Assembly (NCBI GenBank): GCA_017394565.1
Contig: JAFPXW010000228.1
Span: 1-5,475, forward strand
Direction: 5' to 3'
Length of the DNA stretch: 5,475 bases
DNA from: Oscillospiraceae bacterium
Lineage (GTDB): Bacteria; Bacillota; Clostridia; Oscillospirales; Ruminococcaceae
The notes under the pieces are model-generated. The model was not told where the DNA came from. It saw nothing but the letters and a program-made list of their open reading frames with translations, and searched no databases. The position numbers and the translations under genes were made by a program. Shown here in pieces: positions 1 to 4,357 of the stretch; position 1 is the stretch's first letter; every line of letters starts with the position of its first letter.

Positions 1-4
1 ATTT

Positions 5-25
5 GAAAAAAGACTTGCTTTTTTC
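5..25 (+). terminator. A/T-rich inverted repeat, possible end of an upstream unit
   Basis: GAAAAAAG (5-12) and CTTTTTTC (18-25) are perfect 8-base complements around a 5-base loop, and the right arm carries a T run. It resembles a weak intrinsic terminator for a gene left of the window. It has only two G-C pairs and overlaps the -35 box of the rpmB promoter, so it may be only an A/T-rich upstream promoter region. Confidence 0.25.
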
Positions 26-43
26 CGGATCATCTGCTATAAT
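15..43 (+). promoter_or_regulatory. Sigma-A-type promoter for rpmB
   Basis: TTGCTT (15-20) and a perfect TATAAT (38-43) are separated by 17 bases. The predicted transcript start is near position 50, giving a leader of about 38 nt before the rpmB start. The -10 box is ideal; the -35 box matches the consensus only at TTG. Confidence 0.7.
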
Positions 44-87
44 ATATGACATAGGTGTTTTCACACAAGTTGAAGGAGGTGTTTTCC

Positions 88-273
88 ATGGCAAAGTGTG
101 CAGTTTGCGGCAAGGGCGTTACTTTCGGTAACAAGGTGTCCCACTCCCACAGAGCATCCAGCAGAACCTGGAAGCCGAACGTACAGCGCGTAAAGGCTAT
201 CGTTAAGGGTTCTCCGTGCCATATCTATGTATGCTCCAGATGCCTGCGTTCCGGTAAGGTGGAGCGTGCGTGA
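88..273 (+). CDS. rpmB: 50S ribosomal protein L28
   Basis: Encodes a 61-residue L28, a small basic protein of the large ribosomal subunit that binds 23S rRNA. The sequence shows MAKCAVCGKG at the N-terminus and the family hallmarks SHSHR, RTWKPN and CLRSGKV. Cysteine pairs C4/C7 and C49/C52 form the two CxxC halves of the zinc-binding form of L28; C44 is an extra cysteine. The start at 88 was chosen over an in-frame ATG at 55 because AAGGAGGT (73-80) lies 7 bases before it and the family begins MAK. The gene has its own promoter and a terminator at about 300, so it appears monocistronic. Length is typical of the family. Confidence 0.97.
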   Translation: MAKCAVCGKGVTFGNKVSHSHRASSRTWKPNVQRVKAIVKGSPCHIYVCSRCLRSGKVERA

Positions 274-298
274 TCGGGAATCGGCGCAATAGAAAATA

Positions 299-337
299 CT
301 CAGGAGTTCGGGTTTCGTTCTCCTGATTTTTCTTTTT
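299..337 (+). terminator. Intrinsic terminator after rpmB
   Basis: TCAGGAG (300-306) pairs with CTCCTGA (320-326) around a 13-base loop, and a T-rich tract (327-337) follows. It starts 27 bases after the rpmB stop. The A-rich stretch before the stem (292-296) could extend it into the T tract. No divergent use is obvious. Confidence 0.8.
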
Positions 338-425
338 TCCGGGGTTTTTTATTGGTTTCTCCGGCCGCCTGACAGAAGGATCCGATCCGCAAATATAAAA
401 TTTAAGCAAATTGATAAAAATTGTA

Positions 426-454
426 TTGACTTCATTCTCGTTTTGTGGTATAAT
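426..454 (+). promoter_or_regulatory. Strong sigma-A promoter with extended -10, upstream of the sseB-like gene
   Basis: TTGACT (426-431) and TATAAT (449-454) are separated by 17 bases, and TGG directly before the -10 box makes an extended -10 element. Transcription should start near 461, giving a leader of about 65 nt. That leader contains a small 6-bp hairpin, AACAGG (475-480) with CCTGTT (490-495). This is one of the best promoters in the window. Confidence 0.85.
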
Positions 455-513
455 GTCTATAACAGTGTTTTAGAAACAGGATCTATACGCCTGTTGCTGT
501 AAGAATTTTTAAT

Positions 514-520
514 GAGGTGA
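514..520 (+). promoter_or_regulatory. Ribosome binding site that decides a TTG start
   Basis: GAGGTGA sits five bases before a TTG codon at 526. The GTG at 517, in the same frame, lies inside this Shine-Dalgarno sequence and has no site of its own, so TTG at 526 is the likelier start. Confidence 0.65.
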
Positions 521-525
521 GTATT

Positions 526-1320
526 TTGCCAGAGATCAAAAAGACAAATGCGCCCATTACCAACCCTGAGCTGGTACAGGCAATGGATGCTATGAAACAG
601 GAGCGCACCAATCTGACTGAGGTACGTTTCGTAAATACCATGAAGAATGCACGTTTTCTGGTTCCTGCAAACGTAAGCCAGGTACAGAATGCTGTTGCAA
701 ATGCCGATGGTACGGTAGAGCTGAAGGATCAGCCGCAGATCCAGTTCATTCTGTTCAACAACAGTGACGGCAAGCGCTATTTCCCGCTGTTCACCGACGC
801 TTCCCAGCTTGAGAAGTGGGGCGATGCGTCCAGCCACCAGCGTGCAGCACTGACCTTCCGTGACGTTTGTCACTTCCTGAAGAACCCGCCCCAGGGCATT
901 GAGATTTCCGGCGCGGTTGTCAATGCGTATGACCAGAACATCCTCGTTCCGGCAGACAGCTTCCAGAAGATGCTCAACACCGAGGCTCTGACGCCCGGCA
1001 CCAAGATCCAGATCGGCACCCTCAAGGAAGAGCCGACGGAGCTGCTCGATGCGATCAAGCCGTTCCTCGCTTCCCATGAGGACGTTGAGAAGGCTTACCT
1101 GCGCATCATGAAGCGCGAGGACAAGCCCAATCCGAACTTCCTGCTCGTACTCGATGTGGATGTTGCCAAGCTTGGCGACAACGGTGTCAGAGAGATCTTC
1201 GACGGCGTGGCAGAGGTTGCCAAGCCCCATCTGCGCGGCGTAGAACTGGCGATCGTTCCGGCTTCCAACAACTTCGGCGTTGCAGCACTGAAGGACGCTG
1301 TTCCGTTCTACGAGAAGTAA
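526..1320 (+). CDS. SseB-family protein (enhanced serine sensitivity family)
   Basis: A 264-residue soluble protein with the two-part SseB layout. The N-terminal domain (about residues 30-150) contains NARFLVP (41-47), a strand rich in I/F (QIQFILF), and FPLFTD (86-91). The C-terminal domain (about 165-264) contains LLDAIKPFL, a conserved-looking FLLVLDVD (205-212) and the end VPFYEK. There is no signal peptide or membrane segment, so it should be cytoplasmic. SseB was named from E. coli, where overproduction changes serine sensitivity; its biochemical role is not settled and I do not assign one. The gene stands alone between its own promoter and terminator. The product reads intact. The start is TTG by ribosome-site spacing; GTG at 517 would add three residues. 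Confidence 0.85.
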   Translation: MPEIKKTNAPITNPELVQAMDAMKQERTNLTEVRFVNTMKNARFLVPANVSQVQNAVANADGTVELKDQPQIQFILFNNSDGKRYFPLFTDASQLEKWGDASSHQRAALTFRDVCHFLKNPPQGIEISGAVVNAYDQNILVPADSFQKMLNTEALTPGTKIQIGTLKEEPTELLDAIKPFLASHEDVEKAYLRIMKREDKPNPNFLLVLDVDVAKLGDNGVREIFDGVAEVAKPHLRGVELAIVPASNNFGVAALKDAVPFYEK

Positions 1321-1332
1321 TTGATGCAAAGC

Positions 1333-1369
1333 AAGCACCACCTTTCCGCGAGGGAGGGTGGTGCTTTTT
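1333..1369 (+). terminator. Strong intrinsic terminator between convergent genes
   Basis: AAGCACCACC (1333-1342) and GGTGGTGCTT (1357-1366) form a perfect 10-bp stem with a 14-base loop, ending in TTTTT (1365-1369). It stops transcription from the sseB-like gene 12 bases after its stop codon and abuts the stop of spoVAE on the other strand. The minus-strand T tract is weaker (CTTGCTTTG), but the hairpin may serve both directions. Confidence 0.88.
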
Positions 1370-1370
1370 G

Positions 1371-1736
1371 TCAGGATTTCGCGCGTCGGCGGAACACAAG
1401 CGATGCCGCGAGTCCGCAAGCCAGTGCCGCCGTGATGCCAGCCGATGCCGCTGTCATGCCGCCGCTGAGGATCCCCAGCAAGCCGTCCTGCGTGACGGCT
1501 TTTTTCGCGCCCTGTGCCAGCAAATGCCCGAAACCCGTCAGCGGCACGGTTGCACCGGCACCGGCAAATTCCACCAACGGTTCATACAGCCCCAAGGCCG
1601 ACAACACCACACCAGCCACAACGAACCCTGTCAGGATCCGTGCCGGAGTCAGCTTCGTGTAGTCGATCAGCAGCTGACCGACCGCGCAGATCACACCGCC
1701 AGTCAGAAACGCTTTCAAAAGCGCAGTCAATAGCAT
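1371..1736 (-). CDS. spoVAE: Stage V sporulation protein AE, membrane protein
   Basis: A 121-residue very hydrophobic protein of the SpoVAC/SpoVAE family. Together with SpoVAD and SpoVAC it belongs to the inner-membrane machinery that moves Ca-dipicolinic acid into the forespore and out at germination. The sequence shows LTGGVICAVGQLL near the N-terminus, LTPARIL, LGLYEPLVEFAGAGATVP (48-65) and TGFG (67-70), with about four membrane segments (roughly 3-24, 33-53, 60-76, 95-116) and a basic tail FRRRAKS. The GAGATVPLTGFG block and the short length fit SpoVAE (the AEb type) better than SpoVAC. The ATG at 1736 follows AAAGGAGT (1748-1741) at 4 bases. It lies 16 bases after the spoVAD stop, so the two are co-transcribed. 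Confidence 0.93.
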   Translation of the reverse strand: MLLTALLKAFLTGGVICAVGQLLIDYTKLTPARILTGFVVAGVVLSALGLYEPLVEFAGAGATVPLTGFGHLLAQGAKKAVTQDGLLGILSGGMTAASAGITAALACGLAASLVFRRRAKS

Positions 1737-1752
1737 AATTACTCCTTTCGCG

Positions 1753-2742
1753 TTATCCGGTGATCTCCACCAGATGGCAGATGGACGGGATGCTCTCGCC
1801 CTGCTGCGAGGAAACCGCCGACAGGAGCGCACCCGTTGCACAAAACAGCACGCGGCGCATTTCTCCGGCGGCGAGTTTCGGCAGAAAATAGGCACAAAGC
1901 AGACTCGCCGAGCAGCCGCAGCCAGAACCTCCGGCGTGTGTGTCCTGCTTGTCGCAGTCGAACATTTCCGCGCCGCAGTCGAAATGCACCGCACTGATGT
2001 CGATCCCCTGCCCTTGCAGGAGTTCGATGAGGAGAGGCGAACCGACTTTGCCGAGGTCGCCGGTGATGATGGCATCGTAATGTCCGGCGGCGGTGTCCGT
2101 TGCTTTCAGGTAACGAGAAATGGTGTCGGCAGCGGCAGGTGCCATTGCAGCGCCCATATTCGTGGTATCGGTCACACCAAGGTCGCAGATACGACCGATA
2201 CAGCCGCCTGTGAGATAGGGAGCGGCGGCGTGTTTCCCGACAATGGCAGCACCGGAAGCGGTACAAGTCCACTGGGCAGTTGGCGTTCGCTGACCGCCGT
2301 AGGACAGCGGAAACCGGAACTGCCGTTCGGCTGTGGAAAAATGCGAACTCGTGACAGCCGCGGCACGCTGCACATAGCCGCCGTCGGCGAGAACGCCGGC
2401 CAGCAGCAGGCTCTCCGCCATCGTGGAGCAAGCGCCGTAAACGCCTAAAAATGGGACATCCGTGCCGCGCACCGCGAACGTCGAGCCGGTGCATTGGTTG
2501 ATGAGGTCGCCGGCGAGGATGCAGTCGAGTTCATCGACTTTGAGCAAGCCTTTGTCGGCGGCGAGCCGGAGTGTCTCGGCTTGCAGGCGGCTCTCGGCGC
2601 GTTCCCAGCTTTTCTCACCGAGGGCAGGATCGGGTTCGATCCGGTCGAAAAATCGCCCGAAATTGCCCTCAGCCTCTTTCTGACCGGCGATGGCGGCGAA
2701 GCTGTGGATGGTCGGTGCGCTGCGGAATCGGATACAATGCAT
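1753..2742 (-). CDS. spoVAD: Stage V sporulation protein AD, thiolase-fold DPA-binding protein
   Basis: A 329-residue protein close to the usual SpoVAD length (about 338). SpoVAD is a thiolase-fold protein known to bind dipicolinic acid and needed for its uptake into the forespore. Family blocks seen in order: GEKSWERAES (42-51), ILAGDLINQ (75-83), the nucleophile-type site FLGVYGACSTMAES (98-111, Cys105), SSHFSTAERQFRFPL (132-146), TPTAQW (153-158), ITGDLGKVG (226-234) and DTHAGGSGCGCSA (267-279). No membrane segment or signal is seen. The ATG at 2742 is chosen because AAGGAG (2757-2752) ends 9 bases before it; an in-frame ATG at 2749-2751 touches that site and one at 2802 overlaps the promoter. 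It is the first gene of a two-gene unit with spoVAE. Confidence 0.95.
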   Translation of the reverse strand: MHCIRFRSAPTIHSFAAIAGQKEAEGNFGRFFDRIEPDPALGEKSWERAESRLQAETLRLAADKGLLKVDELDCILAGDLINQCTGSTFAVRGTDVPFLGVYGACSTMAESLLLAGVLADGGYVQRAAAVTSSHFSTAERQFRFPLSYGGQRTPTAQWTCTASGAAIVGKHAAAPYLTGGCIGRICDLGVTDTTNMGAAMAPAAADTISRYLKATDTAAGHYDAIITGDLGKVGSPLLIELLQGQGIDISAVHFDCGAEMFDCDKQDTHAGGSGCGCSASLLCAYFLPKLAAGEMRRVLFCATGALLSAVSSQQGESIPSICHLVEITG

Positions 2743-2751
2743 GACGGTCAT

Positions 2752-2757
2752 CTCCTT
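2752..2757 (-). promoter_or_regulatory. Ribosome binding site that decides the spoVAD start
   Basis: On the minus strand AAGGAG is followed directly by ATGACCGTC and then a second ATG. Spacing is zero to the first ATG and nine bases to the second (2742-2740), so the second is preferred. Confidence 0.7.
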
Positions 2758-2771
2758 GTATGGTTTGGGAG

Positions 2772-2801
2772 TAGTATGGGGAGATTTTCGGGATTTATGC
2801 A
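2772..2801 (-). promoter_or_regulatory. Sigma-G-type (forespore) promoter for spoVAD-spoVAE
   Basis: On the minus strand TGCATA (2801-2796) and CATACTA (2778-2772) are separated by 17 bases. These match the known Bacillus sigma-G consensus (about GHATR at -35 and CATWNTA at -10) at essentially every position. The predicted start near 2765 gives a short leader of about 22 nt containing the AAGGAG site. This fits the known forespore expression of spoVA genes, and indicates that spoVAD is the first gene of its transcript. Confidence 0.75.
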
Positions 2802-2805
2802 TGAG

Positions 2806-2840
2806 AAAGCCGCTGAACTTTGGGGGTTCAGCGGCTTTTT
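2806..2840. terminator. Perfect 13-bp terminator hairpin between the secreted-protein gene and spoVAD
   Basis: AAAGCCGCTGAAC (2806-2818) and GTTCAGCGGCTTT (2826-2838) form a perfect 13-bp stem with a 7-base loop. On the plus strand it ends in TTTTT. On the minus strand, where the secreted-protein gene ends at 2842, the T tract is only TTTCT, but the stem is strong. It insulates the spoVAD promoter from upstream minus-strand transcription. No plus-strand gene ends here. Confidence 0.82.
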
Positions 2841-2841
2841 G

Positions 2842-3222
2842 TTATTTCACTTTGCAGTTGCCTGCCGGATCTACCTGAATACGGTTCGTCCCTCTGTTCG
2901 TCTTAGCAGAAATCCTATAAACATTAGGCCCAAGATACATTTTTCTTTGCAGGCACGCAGCACCATTCCAAGTGCCAGTCCAAACAGGCTGATTCCACTT
3001 GTTATAGTATCTGATGTAGGTGGTCTGCTTGAGGGATGTGAAAGTCAGTCTTACATACGCCGGCTTATTACGATTGTTAAAATCTGTCTTAACCCCTTTC
3101 GCATATCCACTGCTATTACAGGTAAACTGCTTAGCAGAGGCACTAAGATTTGGCATCATCGTTCCACACAGTAATGATGTAGCCATAATAATCGCCGCAA
3201 TGCTTCTTCTGTACTTTTTCAT
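2842..3222 (-). CDS. Small secreted cationic protein of unknown family
   Basis: I do not recognise the family. The 126-residue product begins MKKYRRS, followed by a hydrophobic stretch (about 8-25) and an AxA-type cleavage site after SASA (residue 30), a classic Sec signal peptide. The mature part of about 96 residues has 10 Lys and 7 Arg but only 2 Asp and no Glu, so it is strongly basic. It has three cysteines (35, 90, 123) and is rich in aromatic, Thr and Asn residues, with alternating patterns such as YVRLTFTSL and TYIRYYN that suggest beta strands. A lipoprotein is unlikely because Cys19 lacks a good lipobox. AAAGGAGGT (3237-3229) lies 6 bases before the ATG. A c-di-GMP-I riboswitch and its own promoter lie upstream, and a terminator directly downstream. 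A surface-binding, matrix or antimicrobial role is only a guess. Confidence 0.85.
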   Translation of the reverse strand: MKKYRRSIAAIIMATSLLCGTMMPNLSASAKQFTCNSSGYAKGVKTDFNNRNKPAYVRLTFTSLKQTTYIRYYNKWNQPVWTGTWNGAACLQRKMYLGPNVYRISAKTNRGTNRIQVDPAGNCKVK

Positions 3223-3228
3223 AAAATA

Positions 3229-3275
3229 ACCTCCTTTACGTTTGTCAGTCGCTCAATATCAAGGAGATACCCCCC
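3229..3275 (-). promoter_or_regulatory. Expression platform: anti-SD and anti-anti-SD elements
   Basis: Minus-strand AUCUCCUU (3268-3261) can pair over 8 positions, one of them G-U, with the Shine-Dalgarno AAGGAGGU (3236-3229). The six G residues 3275-3270 can instead pair with the same CUCCUU (3266-3261) across a UAU loop, which frees the ribosome site. The same G run can also extend helix P1 of the aptamer. No T-tract terminator lies between aptamer and start codon, so control at translation initiation is inferred. Confidence 0.55.
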
Positions 3276-3377
3276 ATCCATTCGGCAACCGGCTGTCATA
3301 CTCATTGATTTGAGTTTAGACCCTTTGGCTTTGCGTCATTGCCTTTCGACAATTTTGCCCTTATCGTGGTTGAGAGA
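3270..3377 (-). ncRNA. Cyclic di-GMP-I riboswitch aptamer (GEMM-I)
   Basis: Read on the minus strand, the core matches the GEMM-I consensus: ACGATAAGGGCAAA (3367-3354), helix AUUGUC (3353-3348) capped by a GAAA tetraloop (3347-3344) and closed by GGCAAU (3343-3338), then GACGCAAAGCC (3337-3327). Next is a tetraloop-receptor arm, GUC (3321-3319) with GAC (3297-3295) and CUC (3314-3312) with GAG (3303-3301), holding the UAA/UAU receptor bases. It ends with AGCCGGTTGCCGAA (3294-3281). By alignment with the V. cholerae Vc2 RNA, the ligand-contact positions are G3358 (G20), A3331 (A47) and C3285 (C92). G at the position-20 equivalent favours c-di-GMP over the cGAMP-sensing variant, which has A. 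P1 can form between 3377-3367 and 3280-3270 with one A-A mismatch and several G-U pairs. Confidence 0.92.
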
Positions 3378-3400
3378 ATAGAAAAGTACAATAATATTAC

Positions 3401-3429
3401 TTGAAAAATCAGACAAACTATGGTATAAT
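3401..3429 (+). promoter_or_regulatory. Sigma-A promoter with extended -10 for the XRE regulator
   Basis: TTGAAA (3401-3406) and TATAAT (3424-3429) are separated by 17 bases, and TGG precedes the -10 box. The predicted start near 3436 gives a leader of about 142 nt to the XRE start codon. The promoter lies inside the riboswitch leader of the opposite strand, upstream of the aptamer. Confidence 0.75.
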
Positions 3430-3486
3430 GTATAATTGGGTGTATTTGTTTGATTTTCATAGTTTCTGTTCTCATCCACTAATTAT

Positions 3487-3515
3487 ATTATACTCATTCA
3501 ATATCGTTTTGTCAA
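3487..3515 (-). promoter_or_regulatory. Perfect-consensus sigma-A promoter for the riboswitch transcript
   Basis: On the minus strand TTGACA (3515-3510) and TATAAT (3492-3487) are separated by exactly 17 bases, the full sigma-A consensus. Transcription should begin near 3480 and run left through the GEMM-I aptamer to the secreted-protein gene, giving a leader of about 258 nt, of which about 100 nt precede the aptamer. Confidence 0.88.
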
Positions 3516-3517
3516 TA

Positions 3518-3538
3518 CAATCAGCTCAACTGATTGAG
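3518..3538. repeat. Nested inverted repeats, candidate operator
   Basis: CAATCAG (3518-3524) and CTGATTG (3530-3536) form a perfect 7-base inverted repeat with a 5-base spacer. CTCAA (3525-3529) and TTGAG (3534-3538) form a second, overlapping one. The site begins 2 bases beyond the -35 box of the riboswitch promoter and lies between that promoter and the XRE gene. A dimeric HTH protein such as the neighbouring XRE protein could bind here; this is inference from position and symmetry only. Confidence 0.4.
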
Positions 3539-3577
3539 TTTTCTGCATTTTGAACAAAAGGCAAAGGGGAATTTTGT

Positions 3578-3913
3578 ATGTTTTATGAAAGACTAAAAAC
3601 GCTCTGCAAAGAAAACGGCACTTCTGTTTCAAAAATGCTGACTGAGCTGAAACTGAGTACTGGCAGCACAGGCGCATGGAAACGCGGACAACTCCCAAAG
3701 GGAGAAACTCTCGCCGCCATCGCCGACTACCTCCACACCTCCATCGACTTCCTCATCTTCGGCGAGTACCGCTGCAACCTCAATGAGGAACAGCTCCACC
3801 TCCTCGAACTCTATGAATCCACTCCCGAATACGCCCGTTACAAGGTCATGTGCGATTTCGAGGACTCCGTCACCCGTGAGGTCGAGAAGTTTCGCCGCAA
3901 ACGATCCGAATAG
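3578..3913 (+). CDS. XRE-family helix-turn-helix transcriptional regulator
   Basis: A 111-residue protein. Residues 1-62 form a typical XRE/Cro-type DNA-binding domain: MFYERLKTLCKENGTSVSKM, then the recognition-helix region STGSTGAWKRGQLPKGETL, then LAAIADYLHTSIDFLIFGE, the usual final helices. Residues 68-111 (NEEQLHLLELYES and onward) are charged and helical and probably serve dimerisation; the C-terminus is KFRRKRSE. No signal or membrane segment is seen. AAAGGGGA (3563-3570) precedes the ATG by 7 bases. The gene is divergent from the c-di-GMP-controlled secreted-protein gene, so it may regulate that gene and itself. Early codons are A/T-rich, while much of the middle uses C-ending codons. 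The target is unknown. Confidence 0.88.
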   Translation: MFYERLKTLCKENGTSVSKMLTELKLSTGSTGAWKRGQLPKGETLAAIADYLHTSIDFLIFGEYRCNLNEEQLHLLELYESTPEYARYKVMCDFEDSVTREVEKFRRKRSE

Positions 3914-4033
3914 GCATTTTTTACCAATAGTCTTACTATCACTGACCAAGTATATTCTACTTTTACAAATTATCCCCTACCTTTCAACCAGTTTTCACGA
4001 GATTATCACAATCATAGAGTAACATTATAACTG

Positions 4034-4060
4034 TCAGCAGATCATCCCCAACCCTGCTGA
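4034..4060. repeat. 7-bp inverted repeat downstream of the XRE gene
   Basis: TCAGCAG (4034-4040) and CTGCTGA (4054-4060) are perfect complements around a 13-base loop. No T tract follows, so it is not a normal terminator. It could be a processing or 3' stability hairpin of the XRE transcript. Confidence 0.35.
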
Positions 4061-4090
4061 TATCCCCTATATAATCCCTATATCATGGCA

Positions 4091-4126
4091 GAAATTCCCA
4101 CATTGATGTGGGTTTTTCTGTTTTTT
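4091..4126 (+). terminator. Intrinsic terminator for the XRE transcript
   Basis: CCCACA (4097-4102) pairs with TGTGGG (4107-4112) around a TTGA tetraloop, followed by TTTTTCTGTTTTTT (4113-4126). AGAAA before the stem could pair with the first T run. It lies about 180 bases after the XRE stop codon with no other plus-strand gene between. Confidence 0.82.
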
Positions 4127-4231
4127 CTGCTCTCTGGCACAAAATATGGACGTTCCGGCGAAATGTATACACTCCGCGGACAATCGTTTTTGTACGGCGA
4201 TAATTTTTTTGTAGCAATGGCTGACAAACCC

Positions 4232-4260
4232 TTGACAATTTCCGATCAATCGGTTATAAT
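4232..4260 (+). promoter_or_regulatory. Perfect-consensus sigma-A promoter for pckG
   Basis: TTGACA (4232-4237) and TATAAT (4255-4260) are separated by 17 bases, the full consensus. Transcription should begin near 4267, giving a leader of about 90 nt. I saw no clear catabolite-repression (cre) site overlapping it. The promoter predicts high basal expression. Confidence 0.88.
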
Positions 4261-4308
4261 AATAATGGAATACTTTGGAGCTTCTCGCCCGAAGTGACCA
4301 AATGCAAA

Positions 4309-4336
4309 CCGCAGCCTGTTTCATGACCTGCTGCGG
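4309..4336 (+). other. Leader hairpin just before the pckG ribosome site
   Basis: CCGCAGC (4309-4315) and GCTGCGG (4330-4336) form a perfect G/C-rich 7-bp stem with a 14-base loop, ending 6 bases before AAGGAGGT (4343-4350). No T tract follows. It may protect the 5' end of the mRNA or affect ribosome access; it matches no riboswitch class I know. Confidence 0.45.
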
Positions 4337-4357
4337 AATTTCAAGGAGGTTTTACCT

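Larger units (their letters stand above)
3914..4231. other. Non-coding AT-rich stretch between the XRE gene and the pckG promoter
   Basis: No convincing gene lies here. It holds a hairpin at 4034-4060, a near repeat of ATCCCCTATAT (4062-4072) as ATCCCTATAT (4074-4083), a terminator at 4091-4126, and two adjacent 8-base palindromes, TGTATACA (4164-4171) and TCCGCGGA (4173-4180). A run of seven T ends at 4210. TATCCCCTA occurs at both 3971-3979 and 4061-4069. None of these repeats points clearly to a mobile element. Open frames crossing the stretch run through the terminator or promoter and lack good ribosome sites. Confidence 0.5.

Noticed and set aside
55..87. 11-residue N-terminal extension of L28 from an ATG at 55
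   Set aside because: The AAGGAGGT site at 73-80 and the conserved MAK start place the true start at 88; the extension would begin only a few bases after the transcript start.
457..1419. Long minus-strand ORF (320 codons) opposite the sseB-like gene
   Set aside because: It is a shadow of the biased codons of the plus-strand gene, with no recognisable domain or ribosome site, and it runs across the terminator and promoter.
1739..2494. Minus-strand ORF (251 codons) in another frame of spoVAD
   Set aside because: It is Arg/Cys/His-rich, typical of an out-of-frame reading; the spoVAD frame has all the family motifs.
2743..2802. 20-residue N-terminal extension of SpoVAD starting at 2802
   Set aside because: It overlaps the sigma-G promoter and the ribosome site, and SpoVAD proteins do not carry this extension.
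3302..3460. Minus-strand 52-codon ORF in the riboswitch leader, starting MKIKQIHPII with a hydrophobic middle
   Set aside because: It has no good Shine-Dalgarno sequence, runs through most of the aptamer core, and its translation would disrupt the aptamer. Probably a chance frame, although a leader peptide cannot be fully excluded.
3241..3480. A transcription-terminating riboswitch or T-box in the secreted-protein leader
   Set aside because: No T tract follows any stem between the aptamer and the start codon, and no T-box sequence is present; translational control fits better.
4067..4324. Minus-strand 85-codon and plus-strand 70-codon ORFs in the pckG upstream region
   Set aside because: Both cross the terminator and the consensus promoter, lack ribosome sites and show composition typical of non-coding DNA.
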